Shown piece after piece: positions 44,376 to 56,283 of a DNA stretch of 64,000 nt. Made by a program: the position numbers and the translations under genes. A model generated the notes under the pieces. It was given only the letters and a program-made list of their open reading frames with translations, did no database searches and was not told the origin of the DNA. Location: assembly GCA_029948255.1 (NCBI GenBank), contig JALIZF010001433.1, positions 186,001-250,000 on the forward strand, read 5' to 3'. Origin of the DNA: Telmatactis stephensoni (Eukaryota > Cnidaria > Anthozoa > Actiniaria > Isophelliidae). Each line of letters starts with the position of its first letter. The stretch's first letter is position 1.

Positions 44376-45292
44376 TAGGGTTCTAGTTGAATTATGGGAC
44401 GGTTTTTGGGAACGCCACTTAATTTTAATTTGGAGTAAAGTGCTTGTAAACAATCGTAAACACCTGATCCTGGTAACTTTTCTCTTATTTATGGTCCCTT
44501 ATCTCCATTCCGTGTAGCTTTAATTAGCTTTAAATACCCTTTTAAAAAACGGTTGGTAGTATTCAAATATATTTCTTTGCAGTCTTGGACTGGGACAACG
44601 ATTTTTGAAATAGGTGTATATTCTTTTGATTGACTCTGGTTATACATAGATGTATGAACAGGGTTCAAAATAATTTTTCAGAAAATGCTGAAATTTGCAG
44701 GCTTTTGGGGTGTGACCTAATTATTTGGCCGGCTACTGACTTTCACTGAATTTCTTAAATAAAAACAAACAGTGAAACTTGTTAAGGCTTTTTTTATATT
44801 AACCTTTAACTTTAACGTAACACGTTTGGCACATCATGCTCATACATCTTCTGCGACACCACTATCAGATTCGCTTAAATTTAACTCCATGCAACTTAAT
44901 TTTCCAGCTCTATAACGTCTACAAAATCAGAGAAAGGCCTTCCCTTGTACGCAATAAAATAGGCAACGTCGAAAAGTTTTTCGATTGCACTTCTTTCCCT
45001 CAGCAACCACGGACCAATCAAACTGTAGCAGCTCCGTTTCTACCCAAGATCTTGGACCACGCATCGGGAGAAACGATTTTTTGAAAAATACTTGACTAAA
45101 AAAGCCTCTCGTTTTCAATTTTGTAAAGCCATTAACAAAGTCGTCCATTTTTTTCCATTTCTCTGTAGACTGATTATCTGCCATTTTGGTTGTGGTGTTG
45201 TTTTGGCGAGGAAAGGGGCTTTAGAGGGATATTTTGTCGGACATTCAGCATGGCTTCGTCATTTACTGTTGTCATAGCTGCCAGCCTTTACA

Positions 45293-45444
45293 TACCCTGC
45301 GAACAGAGGATTTTTTAAACCCTGGTCTCTTGCCCTGGTTTCTTGCCCTGGTTTCTTGCCCTGGTCTCTTGCCCTGGTCTCTTGCCCTGGTCTCTTGCCC
45401 TGGTCTCTTGCCCTGGTTGAAAAAAATCCTTCTCTCGCAGGGTA
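45293..45444. mobile_element. Short TIR element with an internal 15-bp minisatellite
   Basis: The left end TACCCTGCGAACAGAGGATT and the inverted right end (TACCCTGCGAGAGAAGGATT on the minus strand) enclose about six copies of a 15-bp unit, GGT(C/T)TCTTGCCCTGG, at 45321-45417. The two ends differ at only a few positions. Confidence 0.8.
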
Positions 45445-48400
45445 GCCTTTACTTCGTATAGTACCAAAGTGAACCGGTGAAAAAGAGTGAACGGTTAAAA
45501 TAGAATAAAACATAAATAAAAATAGAATGACATGGTTAAAATAGAATATAAAACATAAATTAAAAAACACTAAAATGCGCACAAATGCGCTCAAAAACCT
45601 GCCCAAAAGTGTCATTAAGATCTAATCTAGATAAAATAAGAGACATTTTGTTACAGTTTGTTGAAATTTATTGATTTTTTCGTGAGTTTTGTTTTTCCCA
45701 AATGGTCTTAATAAAATTGACAAATGACACAGGTAGCCCAAACTAATAATCATCGCGCGTAAAACGCCCTCTCTAAAACAGAGCCTGGGGTGCCTGTGGA
45801 ATGACTTCACTGAAATCAATGAAAAAAATAGGCGCACAAAATGCGCATGTAGCTACAGCCTTTAATACAGCGATTTTCAGAATTATGCGAACTTATGCAT
45901 TGAAAAAGTCCGTTAATTGGAACTTCTGTCAGTCAATTTTAAAAATAAAAAATACGAAGATTTAACGTATACCAAAATAATATTTAGCTTTTAAAGATCG
46001 TTTAAAGATTATCATTTGTCATTTGTATGCTTTTAGGGATGTTTATGAGTATTTCTTGTTTGAAGTGGCCGAAAAACCAAATTCCAACGGACGGTTTGGA
46101 GGTCAGAGTTCACATTATTTCGAAAATCGCTGTTATCTAGAGAGGAATTGTTCGGAACAGTTATTACATTTTTTACAATAACAAATAATCGTTGGGATTG
46201 AAATGGGATTCCACAAGGAACGTGTTTGATTGCACGTGTAATAAATGTGAGCTGCAAACTGTATTGAAAATGTTTATTTATTCAGAGTTAACTCTGATTT
46301 ATTCAATCAATTTTGAAGTACCTATTATAAAAAAGCCCTGTCTCAATCGGTCCTAAAGTAAAATTTAAAAGAAACGTTGGGAATCAGGTACTAAAATAAC
46401 TAAGGAGAAATAAACTGTCAGATGAGAAGTCAAGTATTATGGTCTCTTGGTCAGTCAACCAGTCATGCTCCTGATCACTATGTCCTCATCGACGCAATAT
46501 ACATTCCACAAGTAGAATCCACATCAAATAAGATATGAAATAGCTTAACACGATGATATTCGTGTACAAACAGGCAGTACTTGAAGCGAAAATTCGTCTT
46601 TAGAAAATCGTAAGCAAGCTTCGCTTATCCGAGTTGTGACTGTGAAGTGTTCGTAAATTTCATGTGAGGACCCAATTAACTGAAACTTACTATCTTTTTT
46701 CACTGATTTGGCGTCTTTTAATTTGGCAGATACGAGGATCACCGACTGTGAACCTACTTTTTCCAAAAAGTAGCTAAACCCAGACGAAATCGACTGAAAC
46801 GCCGTCAGGGGACTAAAGAGGAATAAAGCAAGACACTGATAAGTTTTTGTTGAATTTTATTACAATTTGAGTCATTTATCGAGGGTTCAAAATCCCCATA
46901 CATTCTCTTGTAAATTGAGACAAATAGTGAGCTTGGGCTACCTGTGCACAGATTAGATTCTACTATCGTTTGTCGAACACTAAACTCGTACTTGCTTCTG
47001 ATTGGTCAGTTTAGAACTTATGGGTTTCCTGTGGTGTTACTTACGGACATGAACTCGATGACATAGTAGCTACGCCTCGAAACGAGGCTGTAGCTACAAA
47101 AACGGTATAGTTTGAAAAAAGATGACACAAAAAACTTTCGAGATACTGGATAGACAAATAAATGCATAAGTGCAGAAAAAAACGTTTTATTACCTTTCAT
47201 TGACTTTTCAGCCATGTCAATCCTTCAGTTTGAAGCCTTATTTTGACAAACGTTCATCACAGGTAACCCAAGCTCTGTGTCAGTGAACTATAAGAGAAAA
47301 ATGTATGGTTTTTTTTAATACAACATTTTCAATAGAAATATTCGAATAAAATTTACCTTTCTTACATGCTGTCTTTGTGTGTCTTTTGGGGATGTCTATA
47401 TCGAGTTTTGGTAATTTTCGCCCGCTTTCAATCCCTTACAAATAGCCTGTCAAGAGTGTTTACGTATGACGTCATAACACCTATCGTAACTGTTGTCAGT
47501 ACGTGATGGTTGGCAGACAAGCGTCACGTCAAGGAACGACTACATGGGATTCCTGTGCTTTACACGAAATGAATCTTGTTCTCCGTCCGTAACAGGAAGT
47601 TTAGCTCAATTTTTACATTTTTACGCATTATTGTAACACCATTTAGCATTTAAGTCGTACTATAGAGCAGCAAGAGAACAGGAAAAAACTGTTGAAAGTG
47701 TCACCTGAACAAATGGTCAACACACACGGCTGTTTCGAAGTGGACATTCGGTTCCAGGCTAGCGCGCGGTCATTCTTTGTTGCTATGCAAGTGCATTCCC
47801 TAACAACCAAAATGGCGGCAAATTTGAATTTTAGCGTGGCCTCGAAACATGGCCATTTTTTCTCGCTTTGAAGTAATATTGATTTTCATAAATATACAAA
47901 AACCTTGTTCTGTTCTGTGTCTTCGTGATTTTCTTTCCCTTTGAAGACAAACAATTTGAAAAAGAACATTTTTCCTCTTGTTTCGGTGAACGACGACTCA
48001 CGTGGCTACGATCGCTTTTTGGAAAAACTGTGATAAAACGTTGGTATTTGAGAAGCACCGGAACTTTTTCCGTTTGGTGGTAAGATATTTTCTGAGACTT
48101 TTAATAATGTAGTTTTTATTTTTGAAAACGTCTATTAGCTAACTATTTTTCCTGAACAGAAAATGACATTTAACTACAACCCATTTTTACTGTACATATT
48201 TTCGGGGTATTTTATCAACACGGGATGGCCAGCCAAGATTTTCATGTTGCTTCACTGAAAGATATGATGTTGTGTCTGCAATGGGAATTTCTGCTATAAC
48301 GATGGAATTACTAAAGAAAAATCAACAAGTTTTTGGTATTTATATTAGTGGTGACGATCCCCAGGGCCGGAAAAGGCTAGAACATGTTCCTGACAATCGA

Positions 48401-48737
48401 TATTAACAACCACGACTTTAATATGACATATTCAGCTAACAACGAACCTAACGAAAATAAAAACAAAATTGTTCGGATTTTGCTCAAATTGAAAACAGGA
48501 GGAACAGTCAGTGACCAACACTGTCCACATCGGTACAAAATGCGACCTTTTGAAGTCGACATATCTTCACGAGCAACCAGTAAAAGGTTGTACGTTTATC
48601 ATATGGACTTTTTTGACTGCAAAAACGTCGCATCTTTCACCTCCTAAAAACCTTTTATCTTTTTCTTTACTTGCTTTCTTTATTACCTTGTTACAATACT
48701 CGATTTTCGAGTTCTGTGCACGTTGTTCAATGCGGTA

Positions 48738-48973
48738 AGGGACGGACCATTAGAAAAGTGATTGGGGGGGGGGGGGGGGGGGGGAGTTTGGGATTGGCAT
48801 AAATTTTTTTTTGGCCACCAAAAGTGGATATGAATTTTTTTTCACTTTGGCAGGAATATTTTTTTAAAGAAAATGTCCCGGCAGATATTTTTTTTTCAAA
48901 ATTTTTATTGGAAATAAATTTTTTTTTTGCTTTTTCCCCACCCCCCCAATCACTTTTCTAATGGTCCGTCCCT
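48738..48973. mobile_element. TIR element beginning AGGGACGGACCATTAG
   Basis: AGGGACGGACCATTAGAAAA then GTGATTGGGGG is inverted at the right end (CCCAATCACTTTTCTAATGG then TCCGTCCCT). The interior is T- and A-homopolymer rich. The long G-run adjoining the left arm is part of the element. Confidence 0.8.
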
Positions 48974-49554
48974 AAGAAATCCAAATGCAGGCCGAATTTG
49001 GTGGTGGTTCCTTGGGTATCTAGGGATCCCTTTCCTTTTGCGAACCCTCTGTTCTGGCTTGGAATTCGTTAGTTTATATAGCAAAATTTGCATCTCTTAA
49101 ATTTTAAAAACCCGATTTTAAATAAGCAATCAAGCAAACCTCATTATTAGACCTCTAGAGCATTTGCTTTGTTTAGAATATATGTGATATGCTTCCACAG
49201 TGCAGTGGCGAGCAAAAAGGACAGTCAAACAAAAGGCTTCAACTTAAAAAATTGTTTTATTACTGGGTTTTTTTTTTTGACTCGTGAACTATGGAATCAA
49301 AAAACTCTTAAGACTACCAACATATCCTGACCATTTTATCTGAAAACATGCCACTGCATCAAGGTCTAGGGGGAGGGTACTCAGATGGTGGTAAGCATTT
49401 TGTCCAAGGTGGATGTTGCAGTTGGACCAAGTTGAGGGGGTGGTGATCTTTTAGACCAGGCTAGAGAGGTAGACATTGAGCAGCTATTCATACTAAGTAG
49501 TAGAAGGGTAGTTTATTTATCGTGACCAAGTTGGGTACTTCTTGCTATCACATG

Positions 49555-49975
49555 ACCTAGCTAGCCACTTTTATACCGTGAAGACTGGGTACGAGTCCCT
49601 CAAATTTTGACGATGGTAACGCAAAATTCATATAGTCAGAAAGAGAACATCGAGTTATATAAAATCTTGAAGTTTGGTGTTAATCGGTTTAATATTGAAT
49701 GACTTACAGCCGTGCAAAAATGCTAGAATTTACAAAGAAATGTATGGTTGTAGGGACATTTGTCCGACATTTGTCCCTACAACCATACATTTCTTTGTAA
49801 AATCTAGCATGTTTGAACTGCTGTATCTCTTTCAATGTATATCCGATTAACATCAAACCTCGGGATTATATACAGCTCGATGTGCTCTTTCTGACTACAT
49901 AAGTTTTGTGTTGCCATCATCAAAGTTTAAGGGACTCGTACCCAGTCTTCATGGTATGAAAGTGGCTAATGCTAT
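49555..49975. repeat. Palindrome with ~205-bp arms
   Basis: Left-arm segments CGTGAAGACTGGGTACGAGT, TCAGAAAGAGAACATCGAG and ACAAAGAAATGTATGGTTGT recur in inverted order in the right arm. The centre is GGGACATTTGTCCGACATTT near 49763, so there is almost no loop. Arms are imperfect (roughly 80-90 percent by eye). Confidence 0.75.
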
Positions 49976-50714
49976 GCTAGGCCTTATCCCAAGGACAGCT
50001 CCCCCCCCCCCCACCCCCACAGAATTTTTTCTAACAGTACCATCTCAACACAAACCTAGCTAACAACCATGGCATCAGACCATTTTTAATTAATAATAGT
50101 ATAAAACAAGGAGGATGTACAACTATATGACAGCAAATATCAAGCAATGTAAGTGCAAGCATGAAGCATGACTCACCCGGATGACTCAGTATGGCAAAAA
50201 TGAGCTTTTTAGATTATCATAGCCACTACTTTCAAATAAATGGCAATTAAGATTCTCTTAAGCATTTCCTACTTTATTCATATTCCAATCTGCTGAAATG
50301 TAGTTAGTGACTGATTTATTTAATTCTAGTGAGCACAAAGCAGGAGATGCTAAGCAAGCTTCTCAAAGACAAATCTCCAATGGTATTTTCTATTCTACAG
50401 ATTATGTACATTTCAGGCTAGATTGTCACAAATTGTCAGTTGAAAATATAACAAAAGGCCCAAACAGGGCTTCTCAAATTCTTCTTGAAAGGCTATAGAC
50501 CTCTGCCCCTCGCTCCCCCCCCCCCCCCCCCCCCCCTTACTAGAGAGGTTAATCTTGTTGGTTTGTATAGCTTCAATGTGATTTATTCATTATCCATCTG
50601 TCAGTCTGGATTGAGCATTGAGATCCCACCAGAGAAAAGTCTGGCCATGAAATGTGAACTATGAATTCCCCTGGAACAGAATAAGGAATAAAAGATTGGT
50701 TCAACTGAATAGAA

Positions 50715-50815
50715 ATGGAAAAAAAAAGAAAACAAAAAATAAAAAAAACAAACAAACAAAAAAAAAAGAAAACAACAACAACAAAAAAAGAAAACAAACA
50801 AACAAAAAATCCAAA
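50715..50815. repeat. A-rich low-complexity tract
   Basis: About 100 bp of AAAC/AAAG-type repeats. The reading frames on both strands here are trivial consequences of composition. Confidence 0.9.
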
Positions 50816-51415
50816 CAGGCAAAAATGTTCAAAAACATGCATACAGCATGAAGTTCCTGCAAGAAACACTTTTCTTACAGAATGAAGAAACATGCACAAC
50901 TAGCAATGCCCACCCAAAAAACATACATTCTTAACTATCCTGTGTCTTTGAAAAAAGTGGTTCAAATATACTGAATTGAAATATGGTAACCCAATTTGAG
51001 TAACTTACAAATATTCTTGCCTGACTATAGCCTTGTGTATTCACAGGAAGGCTTGTCAGAAAAATACAATAGTTATTCAAATTGGCCTCCATATTTTGAT
51101 TTGGCATTTAGCTCAGATAAACCCCAGAAATGCTTTAGTTCAAATTCTAGAGGCACCAAATATTGAAATTTAAAATGTTGAAATATGGCTGACCATTGGA
51201 GCAGTTCAGGAGGGTATAAGGGAGGTATGTGATTGCATACAAAATCTGGACATGGAGTGCACTAGCAGTATATTTCCTCAGAATTTCCTTACTCGCAAAA
51301 CTAAATTGTTTATTTCAAAATTTGTCCTGATTCACACTGAAGTTATTAGTAGGTTTCTTTTTCATCCAGGAGGAAGCTTCAAGAAGGCATTTAAAACACC
51401 AGACACCTCACTTAC

Positions 51416-51777
51416 AAGTCAAAATCTCGAGCTTCACAGCCACAGACTCTTAAAGCATCCATGTTTACGTTTTGGGTACACCAAAAACTACAATTTAAAG
51501 CTGGGGCATACATCAGTTCGGTGTGAAAGTTAGCTAGGCAAAAATCAAAACGACACGAAAACGATGGAAGGAAAGAACGTGCCTTCGAAATTAAGTGATC
51601 GTTAGCATCTTATAATTCCGCCCAAAAAATAGTTACGTACACAACACTGGCAAAATTACTAGAAGATATAAATGCTACATACAATAAAGACTTACCTTCA
51701 GCTGGAAAAACTTCCGAAGCAGGGAAAAATTCCTCCTTTTTAGTGCCTTTCAGGGCGTGTTTACAAAATCTCCGCAT
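51416..51777 (-). CDS. Possible small gene divergent from the GPCR (first two coding exons)
   Basis: Product not recognised. On the minus strand an ATG at 51777 opens a frame starting MRRFCKHALKGTKKEEFFPA, which ends at 51696 in a strong donor (GAAG/GTAAGT). A candidate second exon, 51500-51416, has an acceptor CCCCAG in the correct phase. It reads ALNCSFWCTQNVNMDALRVC and ends at GACTT/GTAAGT, or at TTG TAA if unspliced (about 56 residues in total). The start lies 334 bp from the GPCR start and points away from it, so a shared promoter is possible. The first exon looks protein-like; the second is much less certain. Confidence 0.3.
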
Positions 51778-52110
51778 CCTTCCGACACAGGGTCTTTAGA
51801 AACCCAATAAATATACCGTCTCTTTCATCAATTTCCAACTAAAAACTCACCGAAAAGTCCATTATGGACCAAATAACTGAACAACGAAAACCAACTTAAA
51901 AAACTACTTCTCAAAACAAGTGAAAATGCACTTTTTTTACCGCCCATTTCAATGCCTTCTCCTTCAGTCTCGCATGTTCAAAGCCTCGATTTCATGACAC
52001 TTGACCGAGTGAAAACTCGCGTCTCGGAGACTAGAACCTAATGTCCACTTTTTGATTCAACGAAACAGCCGTGCACAGCTGCTAATAATCGAAGAAAAAT
52101 AGCGAACAAA

Positions 52111-54828
52111 ATGTCGCCAACAAGTGCAGGTCGTGTTTACTTTTGGGTTCTTTACTTCTTTCTTTTCTTGGTGACTTGCAATTCTTTACAACACAAAGGA
52201 CTATATAAGCATGGCGATGTCATTCTAGGAGGTCTATTTCCTATTCATCTTCAGCAAATTAACGACTCATGTGTTGGTCTTCGACCCGAAGCCCTCGTGT
52301 GGTCAGAAGCGATGATTCTTGCCATCGACATGATAAATGGAAATTCTTCTTTCCTACCTGACCTATCTATAGGCTACGATATACAAGATACGTGTGGTAC
52401 AGAGCAAGTTGCTATATCATCAGTTGCTCAGTTCTCATTCATTAATAATCTTATGTTTGATGAACGTTATAAAAGAGCTGTGAATGCTTGTACCAAAGAA
52501 AACAAAACTCGTCCTTCTATTATCTCCGTTCTTGGTGGCGAAGATTCGCGGGTTTCCGTTAATATGGCAAATGTTCTTCAACTTGGAGACATCCCTCAAA
52601 TAAGCTACGGTTCTACTAGTGCTCAACTCTCAAATAAAGACAAATTTAGAACTTTTTTTCGTACTGTTCCATCAGATGAATTTCAGTCTCAAGCAATGGC
52701 ACAGTTAGTAAAATCCAACCAATGGTCTTGTGTGGCGGTTATAGGCACAGATGATATCTATGGTCGCAGTGGCGTTGATTCATTTATTTATGCTGCTAAA
52801 GCCCAAAAAATTTGTATAGCCTTACGAGAACTGTTTCCTGTGTACGACATTGGGGGGCAAGTGAAGGAGTTGATCAGAAAATTGAAAAAAATGACCTATG
52901 TTGAAATAGTAATTCTCTACAGCCTCCCAGCTCAAGCTGTAAAAATCTTTGAGGAATCAGTCAAACAAAATATGAATAGTAAAACCTGGATTGCAAGTGA
53001 TGGGTGGGCAGAGTCAACATATATCCGACAGAGACAGTTTATCCCCATAATTCAAGGGACTATAGGGCTTGAGTTTAGAGATATACATTTGGAGGAATTA
53101 TATGAACATATAATGAGTGTAACAAGTCAATCACATCAACACATGTGGTGGGAAGAATTTTGGAACACTCAATTTAACTGCACTTCTAAGATGTCTTCAA
53201 ACAATAGCCTTCCCCTGTGCTCTGGGCATGAAAAAATTACTACAGATTTCTTTGGGAAAAAACTGCACACCCCTTTATCAGCATATGTTGTAGATGCAGT
53301 GTACACAGTTGCCTATGCCCTGAAGTTATTGCAGAATTGTACTGGAGGACTATGTTCAAATGTATCTGATTTTACCCCAGAGAAAATGGTTGAAGCAATT
53401 AAAAAAACCTCATTTGATGGAATTACAGGAAAGTTTGACTTTTCTGCACAAGAAAAACAGGCTCGTTATGATGTGGTAAATCTACAGGTTGATAAGGATG
53501 GTGTATTTGATGCTGTCCAGGTTGGACAGTGGGATATCAAGCAACTTAAGTTTAACTACAGTGCAGTACAGTGGAGAAATGGAATAAAGCCAAGTTCAAC
53601 TTGTGGGAGTATCTGTTCTAAAGGAACATACAAAAGTGGAAAATTACAGTGTATATCTGAATGTGTTCAATGTTCAGGTGATAAATATACTGATGTTGAA
53701 GATAGCAAATTCTGTAAACCATGTCCCAAAGGATTCATACATTCAAATAATCATACCTCTTGCTCTGAAGTCCTTCCAAAGTACATACACTGGAATGATG
53801 CATGGGGAATTGGTCTGCTAGTCGTGAACTGTGTTGGTGTATTAATTAGTGTCATTGTTACTGGTTTAATTCTAAAGAACTACCATAAACCTATTGTAAC
53901 TGAAACTGGAGGTTTTCTTAACATTGTACTAGCAATTGTCTTATTCCTTTCATATGGATTTAATTTCATTTTACTGTCAAAACCATCGAACATAAGGTGT
54001 ATATTTTTAGCTGTCTGGTTTTATGTGATCTACCCAGGATGTATTGTAGCATTCTTTTTAAAAATTGACTTCATTAGACAATGCTTTAAGTCAAGTCAAA
54101 ATATCAATATACATGTATCAGCTGACAGTCAGGCTGCAGCTTCTCAAAATCCAATGTGGCGTCTTTACCTCAGTGCAGTGGCAGCATTGGTGTTCCCTGT
54201 GTTGATGTCAATAATTTGGGTTTATGTGGGAGAGCTACGTTCATCCAAGGTGATCATATCTAGAGATACTGTTTACCTAACTTGTGCATCTCTGAATACC
54301 ACAGGGGGACAGTTTCTTCGATACATTAACATCATATATCTCTTTGCCATCACTGTTGGTACTACAGTTTACTCCCATAGAACAAGAAAAGTATCCCAAG
54401 CTCAGAAGTTTCGTGAATCAAAGCATTTGTTCTATGCACTGGCAGTGTTCCTGGTTACCTTGGCAACATTTTACCCTGGCTGGGCACTAATACAGGGACC
54501 TGTTCTCCAAGTTTTTGCTTGTTCAACAAACATAATAGCGGCAACGGGAGTAATCCTGTGTGCTTATGGACCAAAAGTTCATCTTATAGTGCTTTATCCA
54601 GTACTAAACACTTATACACATGTACATCCAATGCGCACTTCTGTAACATCTGCAGCCATTAACATGGGTCTACATTTAGTAGACACTGGCCGAAATAGAA
54701 CAATTACTTTACTAGGTGATTCTACACCCTCTCAGTCCAGTCCAGACAGGACAAGAAGCACTGCTATCAGCCATTCAGCTTCAACACCACCAATGACAGC
54801 ATATTTAAATCATGCATCAAATGCATAA
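52111..54828 (+). CDS. Class C (metabotropic-glutamate/CaSR-like) G-protein-coupled receptor, intronless
   Basis: A 905-residue plasma-membrane receptor. A hydrophobic signal peptide (about 8-26) precedes the Venus-flytrap ligand domain (about 35-490), which has family landmarks GDVILGGLFPIH, a YGSTSAQLS ligand-loop equivalent and FRTVPSDEFQSQAMA. A cysteine-rich linker follows (about 496-553: CGSICSKGTY, CVQCSGDKYT, CKPCPKGFI). Seven membrane helices lie near 565-590, 601-623, 631-655, 682-706, 735-756, 773-794 and 799-823, ending in a PKVH segment where mGluRs have PK. The tail of about 80 residues is Ser/Thr-rich. The family signals through G proteins as dimers. The ligand cannot be told: the YGST serine and threonine are kept but the other amino-acid contacts were not verified. 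The coding region is one exon, and length is normal for mGluR-type receptors. It is convergent with MED8. AATAAA signals lie near 55275 and 55615. Confidence 0.93.
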   Translation: MSPTSAGRVYFWVLYFFLFLVTCNSLQHKGLYKHGDVILGGLFPIHLQQINDSCVGLRPEALVWSEAMILAIDMINGNSSFLPDLSIGYDIQDTCGTEQVAISSVAQFSFINNLMFDERYKRAVNACTKENKTRPSIISVLGGEDSRVSVNMANVLQLGDIPQISYGSTSAQLSNKDKFRTFFRTVPSDEFQSQAMAQLVKSNQWSCVAVIGTDDIYGRSGVDSFIYAAKAQKICIALRELFPVYDIGGQVKELIRKLKKMTYVEIVILYSLPAQAVKIFEESVKQNMNSKTWIASDGWAESTYIRQRQFIPIIQGTIGLEFRDIHLEELYEHIMSVTSQSHQHMWWEEFWNTQFNCTSKMSSNNSLPLCSGHEKITTDFFGKKLHTPLSAYVVDAVYTVAYALKLLQNCTGGLCSNVSDFTPEKMVEAIKKTSFDGITGKFDFSAQEKQARYDVVNLQVDKDGVFDAVQVGQWDIKQLKFNYSAVQWRNGIKPSSTCGSICSKGTYKSGKLQCISECVQCSGDKYTDVEDSKFCKPCPKGFIHSNNHTSCSEVLPKYIHWNDAWGIGLLVVNCVGVLISVIVTGLILKNYHKPIVTETGGFLNIVLAIVLFLSYGFNFILLSKPSNIRCIFLAVWFYVIYPGCIVAFFLKIDFIRQCFKSSQNINIHVSADSQAAASQNPMWRLYLSAVAALVFPVLMSIIWVYVGELRSSKVIISRDTVYLTCASLNTTGGQFLRYINIIYLFAITVGTTVYSHRTRKVSQAQKFRESKHLFYALAVFLVTLATFYPGWALIQGPVLQVFACSTNIIAATGVILCAYGPKVHLIVLYPVLNTYTHVHPMRTSVTSAAINMGLHLVDTGRNRTITLLGDSTPSQSSPDRTRSTAISHSASTPPMTAYLNHASNA

Positions 54829-56283
54829 ATATCATGATTCTAAGGCTATAATTTGTTAAATAACTAATCATTAAGATATGGTACTATTATTATGAAGTTT
54901 TTTGAGATAATGAGCACGCTGATTGGCTATGTTTATATCACAGGACAAAATCTGCTACAATACATTATACTATCTTATTACATAGTAGATTAAATTTCAT
55001 GTGTACTGCTGTGCCGAGCTTTGATGTGCTAGTGCTGTTGTCAGTAAAGAAGCTGGTTGTGACCATGGTATTTTCAGTCAGAAATACTACTCAGTCTATA
55101 TTGTACTTTCTGAAGCAAGTATATCTCAGTTTCATATTTCACTTTCTATCATGCAATCATATATTAGAGTTCAGTGAAATAATTTGAGCTTGGGAACATA
55201 ATTTCATGTTCAGGTTTGGCATGTACTATGTCCATTTGATTGTATGTACAAATCAATGGTTTTGAACTCAATCAATAAAACAGTCAATAATTTAATTCTC
55301 TATCAGCTTTTTTTCAAGAGGACACTTGGAAAGTGAAACCATCCATCATGCAAGCATACATTTTATTTTATGAATTTATTTTTTTCTTGTCTGTGTATTG
55401 TTTAAAATGGCCTTCACAAGCTAGCCTGTGTTCCTTGTTGACCATACTGTAAATTTTCTACAAAGAGGCTTGTGAATACCATTTTAATTAGCTAATGCAA
55501 ATTATTTTTACTCATAGGGCACACTTTATTTGGAGCCTAGCTCTGTTGCATGTCCCTCACCTTTATTAAGTATTCAATTATTGTGTATTTTTATTTTAGG
55601 TGAAAGTTTTGTAAATAAATATTAAATAGATAAATGTACATATAATTAGTTAAGAAACAATTTATTAATGGACATGGCAATCAATTTTATGCCATGCAAT
55701 AAATACATGGTAAACATTTACTAGATTATTAGTTATTGTAAACAGAGACATTTCCTTGCAAGTATAAAATATAATTTAATGATATAATAATATTTTCCTA
55801 GATAGAAAATATACAGATATACACATACTATGCTTAACACTTGAGTGAGAAACGAGACAGTTTTGAGACCTATGTTTTGGCGTTAAAACGACAATGTTGT
55901 TAGGGGCAATATATGGCATTTGTTTATGATGTTATTCATTTTTAAGCTAACAGTTTTAATTTTAGACAAATCACAACATTTTTGATTTCAGCTTTCATAA
56001 AGCTATCTTCAATTGAATAAAGTAGTTACAAAGTGATGGTTAATGTATGTACAAGTTCAGTGAGTTCAAGTTTTATGAGTTCAGTGACGTCATAAACAAA
56101 ATGCTGTTGCCCCTAACAACATTGTAGTTGTAATGTCAAAACATAGGTCTCAAAACTGGCTCGTTTCTCACTCAAATGATAAGCGTAGTACCTAAACATA
56201 AAAACATACATGTTGTAATTTATAAATAAATTTAGCAATACAAATATTGTACATTGTTATTCCATTTTAATTACTAATTTTAG
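54829..56283. other. Convergent 3' region of the GPCR gene and MED8
   Basis: This holds the GPCR 3' UTR with AATAAA near 55275 and 55615, a TIR element (55826-56190), and the MED8 3' UTR on the other strand. A minus-strand AATAAA (TTTATT on +) lies near 55662. No further gene is seen. Confidence 0.5.
55826..56190. mobile_element. TIR element with ~80-bp arms in the GPCR/MED8 intergenic region
   Basis: The left arm starts TACTATGCTTAACACTTGAG and continues TGAGAAACGAGACAGTTTTG and AATGTTGTTAGGGGCAA. The right arm is the inverted copy, starting TACTACGCTTATCATTTGAG on the minus strand. It is non-coding and may form part of the MED8 3' UTR. Confidence 0.85.

Larger units (their letters stand above)
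39936..51415. other. Intergenic region without a supported gene
   Basis: The region contains TIR or hairpin elements at 40037-41004, 42151-42270, 43494-43544, 43621-44128, 45293-45444, 48738-48973 and 49555-49975. It also has a tRNA-like stretch near 44300, poly-G or poly-C runs (about 41540, 48764, 50002 and 50515) and an A-rich tract at 50715-50815. Short reading frames here have no protein-like character. Between 46 and 48 kb I see only AT-rich sequence with short inverted motifs such as CACAGGTAGCCCAA near 45731 and its complement near 46935. Confidence 0.6.

Noticed and set aside
45259..45615. Minus-strand frame with RDQGKRPGQET repeats
   Set aside because: It is the translation of the 15-bp minisatellite inside a TIR element.
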